Assembly: GCA_008694505.1 (NCBI GenBank)
Contig: VZDJ01006585.1
Location: 12,643,709 to 12,707,708, forward strand
DNA length: 64,000 nt
Source of the DNA: Cyanoderma ruficeps
Lineage: Eukaryota > Chordata > Aves > Passeriformes > Timaliidae
Direction of reading: 5' to 3'
Every line of letters begins with the position of its first letter. Position 1 is the stretch's first letter. Positions 26,090 through 35,940 of the stretch are shown here, in pieces. The notes under the pieces are model-generated. The model did no database searches. It was given only the letters and a program-made list of their open reading frames with translations, and was not told the DNA's origin. Made by a program: the position numbers and the translations under genes.

Positions 26090-26238
26090 ATAAAGTCCAT
26101 TTTGGGTCAATCCTGGGTGTAGCCCTGGCCAGGCTCTTGTACTGTCCAAGGTGTATCCTTTAAGGCCTTTTAATAAATGCCTACTTAATTCTTTAACTCC
26201 GTCTAGTCTCTGTTCTATGCCAGCCTCTCAAGGCATCA
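26090..26238 (+). mobile_element. Probable endogenous-retrovirus LTR 3' part (R-U5), 5'-truncated
   Basis: The block carries an AATAAA polyadenylation signal at 26172-26177. It continues with 'ttctttaactccgtctagtc' and ends in CTCTCAAGGCATCA at 26238. A polyadenylation signal about 60 bases before a CA terminus, with an unusual G+C-rich stretch in AT-rich flanks, is the layout of an avian LTR. The wording resembles LTRs I associate with bird endogenous retroviruses, but I cannot search a library. I found no TG start paired with a duplication of the following GTTAT, so the upstream part appears lost. No viral gene lies beside it. Confidence 0.5.
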
Positions 26239-28701
26239 GTTATATTTACAATTAAACATAGTGACAAGAAGACAGATTGTTTTTCTTGATTGTGGAATGC
26301 AATTTTTACAAAGAATCAAAATGCACTCTTGAACCTATCTACCATATGCCAGTCAGTGAGAAATTAACACAGCCAGACTAAAGTCTGTCTCTAGGTTTGG
26401 GAGTTTTTTCAGTATTCTTAATTTCTCACTTCATAAACCATACGGTGATTTTCTCTAAACTCTGTTTCTTCAGTAGTCCAGAATATAATAATCAAATGGT
26501 ACCAGAATAATTATAAATAATAAGGAAAGGATGTACCTCTCTGCACGGTGCCTATGTGATGAACATACTGGGGTACTCTGTTACCGTGTCACCATGCAAT
26601 GATTATTTTTAATTTTTGGCTCCTGCAACCTGGAATCAGCTTGACTATTCCATGATATCTCAACTGTCAGTAGAGAGTAATTCACAAAAAAAAAAAAAAA
26701 ATCTACATTTTCTTTAAGCAATTTCTTAGGATAAAAGGACTTTAACTTGTCTTCTCTGACTATATGTCTTCAGGGCATCCATGTCAGTATCTTCTTATTA
26801 CCTACCATCTTCAATCTTGTTCAGTTAACAGTCAGCATAGCCATTTACTTACCGTGCAAACAGAATTAAGGTTATGTTTAAAACAATAGCTTCTAGCTGT
26901 TTCCAGCTTCAACCATTGAAAAATACAACATTCTGGTCAACTGAGAGAGTAGCTGCCAATTTTGTTCAAAAATATAATTTAGCAAGCGTAGTAAATAAGA
27001 AATTAAGCTGTAATGTAATAAAAGGCTTTTAGATTGACTTCCACAGTGCTGTTGCTTGGCTGCTGTGTATAAAAGATAAAAATAATGTATGCAAATTAGA
27101 TTAAGTTGAAATTAAAGATGTCTAGCAGAGAATGGCTAAAGAAACCTATTTTATTTTATTGTTTTTTAGTGGATAAATATTTCCCCAGTAGCCATGAAAA
27201 CAGCAGAAACTGTTACTGAGTTCATTTGAGCTTTTCATTCACTTCCCATCCTCCTTCAGAAATTACTGGTGAAAAGTTGTTAAATCGCAAAAATACATCA
27301 ATCTGCTAACAGTCCAAGGTGAATTTTTAATATTTACTTGGAAAGTAGCACAAAGCATACAGTTTATGAATAGACATTATTTTAAAAAGAATTTTGTCAG
27401 AAATAGGTATTTATGAGATTATCATTCCTTGTTCTCCTCATATTTTCTACTTTTTCACTTACATACATTATTAAGCTGTCAACAGCTGCTGATATTGCTA
27501 CAATTATGCAGCTTTTCACTGTGATTTTATCCCTTCACACTTTTCATATCACTTCCTTATCTTTATTTAAAAACATACAAGGCCACTACATATTTTTTTC
27601 CTTAACATCCTTAATATTTTTCCGTAGTATTAAGTGGAAGGTGGCTTAAAACACTTGCACATGTATTCACAGCTGCACAGATGAAAGGCTCTGCAGTGAC
27701 AGTACAGTGCCCTCTGCTTATTAAACAATTTGTTATTTCTTCAGTAAGGTGTATGCACCGGTTCTATCCACTTTTAAATTTTAAGATATCAATATAAAGC
27801 CGATCTTTTTGTTTAAATATGCATAAAACCAAGCAAAATAACCATCTGTCTTTGATCTAAATGCTAACTTAAAATACTGTCTGGAAACTCCCAAATGTTT
27901 CTTTGAGGATTTTATTGTTCACAGCAGTATTACTGCTTCCATTTTTCAAAGGAAAGATGAGACTAAGTGAGATAAAGGAATGAAGTCCCAGGAGTAGCCA
28001 CTTGCTTGAGAAGCACTATTAAAACCTTCTAAGAAGTTGCTTTTTGAGTTCATCAGCAAGGAGTACATAGTATTATCCTCTGCATGCTGCTCAGAGTTGT
28101 CAAGGAAATCTGTGACAGATCTGTACCTACACCTCTACCCATTCAGATGGTTTAATTCTAAAAAAACTAAAGTAACGTCATCACAGATTCTATCGTTTTT
28201 ATACAAAAATATCACGTGGAATTAACTATCTATATCATATCAGTAAGAGTTAATGTCCGCATTAATCTTAAGCATGCCTAACATATATAAAGAATAGCAA
28301 TCTTGATAGATTCTGGTCTTAATAACTCTTTATTTTGTTTTGTTTTATTTTTCTAGTTCCTAAATATTTTCATTGGGTCCTCTAAAATGTTGGTACTGGA
28401 TTTGGCCAGATGCTAATCATTCTGTTTGGTGATTATTGCTGTTGTTGCTGTTACTATGTTTACATTATTATCTCAATAATTTGTGAGTAGATGATTGTGA
28501 AATTGATATCTTAATAGAGAATTTCTTGGTGGTGAAGCTGGACATGTTCTGGAAGGCTTTAAGGTGGGTATATTTACAGGACTTTCAGCATGAGTTCATG
28601 ATCCAGTGCCAAGCACAATGTCATCTTTCTTCCCTGCCAATGACATAACTCTGACTGTTGCTACCTGGGTTTGCTTTCAGTAACTGATCCTCATCTCAAA
28701 C
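26239..28701. other. Unique AT-rich DNA
   Basis: No gene or dispersed repeat recognised. There is an A run of about 16 bases at 26686-26701. An octamer ATGCAAAT at 27089-27096 lies in otherwise unremarkable sequence. Confidence 0.5.
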
Positions 28702-28800
28702 CACAGAATCTTAGAATTGTTTGGACCTTAAAATCATCTATTTAAATCATCACCCCCTGCTATGGGCAGGAACACCTTCCACTGCCATCCAGGGGTGGGA
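28702..28800 (-). mobile_element. CR1 LINE 3'-end fragment
   Basis: The plus strand starts with a 'cacagaatcttagaattg' tail and continues 'tttggaccttaaaatcatct', then 'caccccctgctatgggcagg' and 'aacaccttccactgccatcc'. These correspond in order to the reverse complement of a common avian CR1 3' untranslated end ('ggaaaagaccttaaagatca', then the 'ctgccatgggcagggacacc' type). It is a severely 5'-truncated insertion of about 100 bases with moderate divergence. Confidence 0.85.
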
Positions 28801-29610
28801 CATATATTACTTGACAGGTTCCCTTCAAAACAAAACTTCTGTACTTTTAGATTCACAGAACTGTATCTAGCACACTTTCAATCAAACCAAACTTTAAAAT
28901 CTGCTGATGTAAACATTATCCGACTCCTCAAAAAAAGTTGTGTCAATGCTGCCGTCAAGAAGCTTCTTTTCACATCACTATGAGATACATTTTTTGATTG
29001 ACAGCTTTGAACGAATTCTGGTTCAGTTAGAAGTTTTCTTTTAGTATCCACCGTCTCAATCAAAACATTCAAAACAAAGCCTGGATTCATTCAGGTGACA
29101 CTTCACATCTAACAGGCCACTGAGTCAAGTTCCTTATATTTTCCTATTTCACAAAAGTAACATATATTCACAGATTCTTGTGGTAATGATGCAGCAACAA
29201 TGTGGGCTATAGAACAACCTTCAGATTACTTATAAAGACGAAAAGTAAAATAAATAATTGCAAAAGCACCCACATAAGAACTGAATGGCACTACAACTTA
29301 ACAATAAAAAAAGAATGACAGAAAGCTTAAAGATTCAGATCAAGTACTGTGCAATAGGAACACAGAATAGACTTTTCTGCTCAGTTTTGAAACTACCAAT
29401 TATTGTCAGAAGTTTGCGCATTCAGTAGTATCGTCACCAGTACTTCGTATGAGGATGTAAACAACGCAGTTGCATGTCTCAAAACAGTGAGAAAGAAGGA
29501 AAATCCAATCAAATAAGCCACCACAACAGAACTAGTGCTAAATGCAGATAACAACAACTGGAAGATGATCATTCCAGGCCTGGTGAAGACAGGCAATTCC
29601 TGTACCTTGA
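28801..29610. other. Unique DNA with retained CpG sites
   Basis: 28880-29090 keeps four CpG sites in about 210 bases and supports a 70-codon minus-strand frame that begins immediately after a stop codon. Another four CpG sites occur around 29410-29470, inside a 78-codon minus-strand frame with a hydrophobic stretch. I recognise neither product, and no splice or start context makes them convincing genes. Confidence 0.4.
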
Positions 29611-29970
29611 TGCGGCATGTTACGAGCACTTGCTTCCTTTCCCTCAGTTAGCCATGGGAATAGCATCTATGTCCTATGGATACAGGATTTGGATTGTACA
29701 GAAGCGGTATCTCCAGAAGAACGACTCTGGGATCCCAGAATGAAGACTGGGGTGAACAAGGACCAGAGGGATGCCAGAAGAATCCACATGATAATGACAT
29801 CTTTTGCATAATCTCACTTTCTTTCTCTTCCTTTTCCCCTCTTTCTCTTTTCATATCTTTTTATGTCTCTATGTCACATTTACTGTTAAATAAAATCTAT
29901 AGTATTGACTTTGGTATATGGTCTTGTTTGCACCTTAATTTGGGCACAGATATCTCTTATAACCATAACA
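29611..29970 (+). mobile_element. Candidate solo LTR of an endogenous retrovirus (about 360 bp)
   Basis: The block begins TGCGGCATGTTACGAGC and ends TTATAACCATAACA, so it has the TG...CA ends of an LTR. An AATAAA signal lies at 29889-29894, 76 bases before the end, as expected for U3-R-U5 in plus orientation. The six bases just outside are CCTTGA on the left (29605-29610) and CCTTGT on the right (29971-29976), a near-perfect target-site duplication. The ending 'tgcaccttaatttgggcaca' resembles U5 regions of bird endogenous retroviruses as I know them. No internal viral genes are adjacent, which fits loss by recombination between two LTRs. The boundaries are inferred by eye. Confidence 0.55.
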
Positions 29971-32900
29971 CCTTGTAACTCATAGTTGACTCTGTGAGAC
30001 ATGTCATGTGATGAGAAGATTAATTTTAGCTTTAAAAATATTCTGTAATACACAAGGGGAAATTTCCAGGGTTTGAAATCAGCTAATATTATTTAAGAAC
30101 TGAATTTGCTGATCTCTGTCAATTCATGTTTTGGGGCAAATTTTGCTTTCTTTTCAACCAATAAGTATCATTCATTCTGTAACTAAAGCTCATAGAGGTT
30201 GAGCCCACATAATTTATCTCAAGTGCAGTTGAAAATATGAGACTTTATCTGCAGCTAAGTGCAACTAGGTAAGCAAAGGAAAGGTTCCAGTGTGAGAAAT
30301 TAAGTTAAAATAAGCCACCAATCATCTATGGCATTTGTCCAAGATTCCCGGTGAAATCAAAGGAAAAATGAGCTGTGCTGGTAGGAAAATTATGCAATTA
30401 AAATTGTATTCTGCTCCCACCAAATTTAATGAGGCTTCAACTAGTGACAAAGGAATCAGGATTAGACCTTTCATCATTAAATAGCTATTAAACCGGAGAG
30501 CGAGAGGGCTGACAACATTGTACTTCTTTTTAAAGAGGTGCTAAAGATGATCCAAGGAATTACTGCCTGACATGTTTTATTCTGGTGTTTGGAAAAAATG
30601 TTCTCACACAAAACAAAACAAAACAAAAAAAATCCATTAATGGAGGAGTCATAAACCACCTAGACAAACCTAATACATTTGGGAGAAACTAGTAATGACT
30701 TTTGAGAGGTAACTTATGCCTCCTAGAATTCTTTAAGGACTCTTGCAAAATAGAAGGTGGAGAAACATATGACTTAGCTAGCTTGATGTAGTTCTGCATA
30801 ACAGAGCTTGCTCCTTTGCAAAGTGCAATTATACTACCATAATTCTACTCTATTGGAAAGGCCTGGTACAAGTAAACATTAGAGGTAAATAAGGAATAGA
30901 CAAGACTAGAGAATCTTTCTATATAAACATATTAAAGTCTTCATCACTACTGATATGTAAATCCTACCCTGGCATTGCTAAACATCTGGCTTTGAAAGGA
31001 AGAAAGCATAGGTGAATGTAGATATTCAATCTAATAATTCTCAGATTTAATAAAAGACATGTAAATGTCATTCAATCTTTCACATCCATGAACACAATAG
31101 CAGTTGTGCCTCTTCAAATTTGAACTTGCTTGTTTATTCAGATGCATTTACAATTTCATGCAACCACATCCTGAAAGCTATGTTTGAAAACTTGTCTCTT
31201 AGGATCAAATTCTGCCACTGGATTTTTTTTTCCCAGAGATAATGTTATTTTTTTATTAATTTAAGAAAAAAATCAAAATATTTTGCATAAAATTGTGTTT
31301 CTCCCTTTGATTTCTTATTCAACCATTCATTACATTGTATTCTGTTTATTTAAGTAATTATTGAATGCAACCCTACATAAAAGTTTTAATTTTTCAAAAT
31401 ATAATACACAGCACTTGAAAATAAATGAGAAAATTTTGATTAGACATTAAACATTGTGTGGCTGTGGTACTTTGTTAACTAAAGTATGCTATTATTTATG
31501 GTACATTAGAAGTGTAGATTGCCACATATATTGCATTTTTAAGAATAAAAAATATAGACTACAAATGGTCAATTTCAAAGTAATTACAGTAATGTTCACA
31601 GTATATAAATTCCACTGGAGTGAATGATTTCTGATTTGTATGCATTCATACGTTGCAGACATATTTAATAATTCTACTGATGCACACAGTTTGCTAGCAC
31701 CATATAATGTTTGGAATGCTAAACTCAAGAGATTATTCAGAAGCTATTTTTCTAAAGCTGTGATAATTTACAATTTGACATTTTTCCTTGCCCCCTTAGT
31801 CTTCCCTTCTTTTTAGCTAAGTAAAATAATGCACATATCCATTCGATTGCTGAAGCTTTTCCTTTGCACTGTCCCATCCATTACTGTGTTGGCTGTATGA
31901 GATATAAGGCAGTGCTTAATTTAAGCAACAGTCGAATATGATTTTCAGATGCTGCACTGACAAAGGCTTGGTGACCTTCTGTAAAGTTAATCAATTACAT
32001 TTATTCAGTAATTGTTTGCTCGATCTATGCCTCAAAATTTGCCGTTCCTTCTTCACAAAGCAACTAAGAATATTAAGATACACATTAAGAGGGAAGTAAG
32101 TCTTGACAACAAAACAGGACCTGGCTTTTGAAGACATTCTCAGATTGGAAGTGTCAGCCACCTCCTTCATTAATTCAAAGTATTCCAGAATTACTGACTC
32201 TCAAAGCATACTGCAAGAAGCAGATTAAGAATCATTATGTCCCTCAGAAACATCATATGTGTATATGCAAACATCTGCTGAATTTCTTTCATCTGCTAAA
32301 TATATAATTCTGTCAGAAAAGAAAATGGAGGGTTTTTTTGGCAAATATCCTGAGTATTCTCATAGTTCTATTTAGTTGCTTTGAATTAAACAGTAAATAT
32401 TCTCTGTAGAAGGAACATGGAGAAATGGGGACAAGAGGGGTCCCCATTAGAAAGTAAGGAGGAAAACTCAATTTCCATTGCTGAATCCGCTGAGTGTAGA
32501 CAGTATATTTACGACATTAGTGTACACAAAGACCAAATTTCTCCTTACCTAAGACCACTATGAGTTTAGTACTTCTCTATGATGTTCTATTGCAGCCGGG
32601 ATCTTCATAGTTTCAAGGTCTTAGTAAGTTGGGATTTTTTCCCCTTAGTGCAGTTATGATAGAGATTGAAAAACAGATCTCAATAGGAACTATTTTCCCC
32701 TCAATCTATTCCTCTCTGCAACAGTCCAATTTTGAAGACCACCAAACAGAAAATTTGATATAGGGACCTTATCATTGTGTGCCGTGTCTTTATTAAGTAG
32801 ATAGATCTGTTATAATGTCCTGTCACTTTACAAATCACAGAGCAAGACATGGATGACCATGGTGTCTTAGCTTGCACTACTTGGATCTGTGAAGCAGAGA

Positions 32901-33021
32901 AGAATGGTTTCATTCTCCTGTTGCCAGTATTTTGTCAATTCAGAAAAACTCTATTCATCACAACACATATAAAGAACACTTGCTGTAATACTTACTGGAT
33001 CTCAAAATAAACAATAAAATT
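29971..33021. other. Unique DNA, including two possible regulatory stretches
   Basis: No gene recognised. 30160-30480 and 31840-32060 are complex, non-repetitive stretches with homeodomain-type sites and, in the second, three CpG sites. An A/C simple tract (AAAAC)n lies at 30609-30632. Confidence 0.45.
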
Positions 33022-33116
33022 AGTCTGGAAGGGATTTCTAGATCCTATCTAATGCCACCTTCTGATCAAAATATTACTATATTCACTGCTAGAACAAGTT
33101 GCTCTGGGCCTTCCAG
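33022..33116 (-). mobile_element. CR1 LINE 3'-end fragment, diverged
   Basis: On the plus strand 'agtctggaagggatttctag' is followed by 'atcctatctaatgccacctt', then 'ctagaacaagttgctctggg' and 'ccttccagag'. These are the reverse-complement CR1 3' end blocks ('ggaagggacctctagagatc', 'atctagtccaac', 'gcaggttgctcagggccttg') in the right order. About 95 bases remain. The divergence suggests an older copy than the one at 28.7 kb. Confidence 0.7.
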
Positions 33117-34839
33117 AGCAGAAAGGGCTTGGGTGGGGAATTAGGAGGTTTAGCTGTTTTAGTTGCTTTACAGTGCAGCCAGCCATAGCAAGTTCTCAAG
33201 AATTAAGAAGAAGAAATAAACTATCATAATTACATTTTTTTATGAGAACATTTCTGAAGGAAAAGTGTAGAAACATCTGTACCAAAGCTGTCTGGGAAAT
33301 GTACTCAACTTTTCAGATATTGTACAAATGAACTACCCTTAGAGCAAAATGAAATAATTTTTTAGACAGTTAAACAGTGTGATGTAGAACCTGGATTGTG
33401 ATCTCCTCTATGAATTTAAATACTGTATATACTGTGACACTGTCACAGTAGAATGGTGCATCAGGATTCAGCCATAGTAGCTAATTATCCACAACAAATT
33501 GTCATGATAACTAGGCATGATTACATGATGCAGGCATCACATGTGTTTACCATGTTGATATGATGGGGAACAATTAGGTAAGCAGGGAACGAGATAACTG
33601 GAGCTAAATTTCTTCACTCAAAAGGCCTCCATCAATGTCACTTTTTGATACATAATATCAATAACTACTGATTTCAACTCTTTCATTTATTTGGAAAAAC
33701 CTACAATATTGGGGTTTTTTTTCCTTTTTTTTTTCCATTCTGAGAGACTAAATTCCTTTTCTTTTTCTTTTGAAACCTATTTTCTCTGCCTCAGGAAGGT
33801 TAAGTTTCTTAAGACAAGTTATACTATAATTAGAGGATATCAGATTATAAATGAGGTACCACTTGTGGGATTTGAAAGTCTATAGCTTTCAGAAAAATAT
33901 CTCAGTGCAATATAATTATTCCAAATTCTTAGCACATCACACTGATTCAATCTTGAGGGTTCATTTTGTGGCCAAATGGTAACATTTTTCCTATTAATGA
34001 GGAAAGTGTTTTAACCTGTTGAGGAAAGGTATTTCTGGAAATCTCTAAACTTTTATTAGAAAGTGCTAGGAATACACCTCACTTTGTGCAACTTCTCCTG
34101 TGTTACTCTCTGCTCTTGTTTATTTTACTCTATTTTGAAAAAGAACACTTATTATTTCTGTTTTATTCTAGAAACAGCAAAAGTGGGTACAGATGCAGCA
34201 GCAAAATATAAAAACAGCAAATTAGTATGTTGACTATCTCAATAAATAACAATCCTTTCGTTTGAATGGGAAAATAAAAGATGCCAATAAAATTAAATAA
34301 GAAAAAATATTTTCATTCAGAAATGACACTATGGCAATTTATTTGAAGATTAAAGATGGTTTTTAAATTTTCTTGGACTTTTTAAGCTTTTAAAAAATGG
34401 GATTAAAATTTTATTTTCTTTATTCAACCTAACTTCAGTCCATCAATATTTAAAATTAAAAGATTGATGATATATTTCTAGCCTTCTGCACAAGATATAT
34501 TTTCTCTAAGGAATCAAAAAGATTTCTTTTATCTTTAGGGTATAGAAATTGTAAGTTTTCAGTTTTGAAAATTTTCTTTTGAAGATGAAGAGATAAGAGG
34601 TAGAAATGTGTAAATTTTGGACATTTTAAAAACAAGATGAAACTTGGCAAAGTGAAGAATTTTTAAAAATCAGTTTTCTGTGCCATGAGAGTCCACTTGG
34701 ATCACTCAGGTACATCCCTTTAGAATGTAAGCTGTCAGATAATATTTAATTTTTAAGTGCTGTTTGAGAAATAATTGATTATTAGCCACAGGAACTTGAA
34801 AGAAGGCACACAGGCATCATTGGAAACTCCACTTTGAGA
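33117..34839. other. Unique AT-rich DNA
   Basis: No gene or repeat family recognised. A perfect 9-bp hairpin with a 3-base loop lies at 33430-33450. A T-rich stretch lies at about 33713-33740. Confidence 0.5.
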
Positions 34840-35815
34840 AAGAAGATCCCTTTTAAGAACTGGAAGACTGCTACAAGATGTCCCCTGAGCCTTCTTTTCT
34901 CCAGGCTGAACAACCCCAACTCTGGGCCAGTCCCTATAGGAGAGGTGCGCCAGCCCTCGGATCACCTTTGTGGCCTCCTCTGGATTTGCTTCACTTGCTC
35001 CAGCCCTCTGATCATCTCTGTGGCCTTCTCTGGACATATTTCACTATGTCTGTCTCTTTTTCATGCTGAGGCCTCCAGAGCTGGATGCAATACTCCAGGT
35101 AGGGTCTCACAAGGGTAGAGTAGAGGGGCAGATTGGTCTTCTTTTACCTGATGATCACGGTTCTTTTGGTACTGCCCAGGATATGGATGCATGTCGACAG
35201 GTCTCCTGAACTTGTGCACCTTCAGGTTCCTTAAATAGTCTCAAATCTGATGTTCTTCTACAGTTTCTTCATTTTCCCAGGCCTTGCCTTTGCTCTGTGC
35301 AACTTGGGTTTTGTGACTGTATCACTTGCTGGACAATACTGAGGAAAATAGTTCTTGAATATCTATCTATCTATCTATNATTTCCTCCTGGATATAGCCT
35401 ACATTTCTCCTAGTCTTTCTATTATCATGGTCAGATTTTCTTATGACCCTTGACCACCCTAGCAAGATTTGGTCTTCCTAACCTGACTCTTGGATCCTCA
35501 GAAAATTACTTTGCATTCCTCCCAGGCTGCCAATCCTTGCATCCATCATCTGTAGACTTCTTTTTTTGTGTTTGAATTTGTCCAGTAGCACTTTGTTCCT
35601 CCATGCAGACCTCTTGGCATTTTTTCATAATTTATAATTTATTGGGATGCATCACTACTAAGCTTGGAGAAGGTGATCTTTGAATATTAACCAGCTTTCT
35701 TAGGCTGCTCTTTCATCCAGGACTTTATTCCTGAGGAGCCCAAAGTCTGCCTTCCTGAAGTCCAGTGAGCTTGCTCTGCACTCCCCTTGCTGGCCTAAGA
35801 ATCCTGAAGATGTGT
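34840..35815 (-). mobile_element. CR1 LINE, minus strand, rearranged: RT end/3' part plus upstream ORF2 region
   Basis: 34840-35130 is the reverse complement of the end of CR1 ORF2 and its downstream region. On the minus strand I read ATKVIRGLAHLSYRDW, a decayed form of the family's conserved RT-end block, and the plus strand shows 'ccttcttttctccaggctga' and 'gagctggatgcaatactcca'. From about 35320 to 35815 the sequence matches the reverse complement of a more upstream part of ORF2, between endonuclease and RT: 'agatttggtcttcctaacct', 'cccaggctgccaatccttgc', 'tgaatttgtccagtagcact' and 'gagcccaaagtctgccttcc'. The RT core that should separate the two parts is absent. A (CTAT)n microsatellite with an N at 35379 lies inside. 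It is non-functional. Confidence 0.8.
35361..35379. repeat. (ATCT)n microsatellite inside the CR1 copy, ending in N
   Basis: Four and a half ATCT units are followed by an undetermined base. The N suggests disagreement between reads over repeat length, so the true array may be longer or polymorphic. Confidence 0.85.
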
Positions 35816-35913
35816 GTCTATTAGCTGTCTATAATCTGCCAATTTTTTTGTCTGTCTATGATAATTCATTTTTTAGTATTAAACATTTCTATCGTAGTCT
35901 TTGTTTATCACAG

Positions 35914-35940
35914 TTTTGTAGAACTGAAGGTTCTACAAAA
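35914..35940. repeat. Perfect 11-bp inverted repeat (hairpin)
   Basis: Arm TTTTGTAGAAC at 35914-35924 pairs perfectly with GTTCTACAAAA at 35930-35940 around the 5-base loop TGAAG. It lies about 100 bases beyond the CR1 relic. The stem is too short for a microRNA precursor. Confidence 0.75.

Noticed and set aside
27089..27096. Octamer ATGCAAAT (POU-factor site)
   Set aside because: A single 8-mer in AT-rich DNA is expected by chance several times in a window this size.
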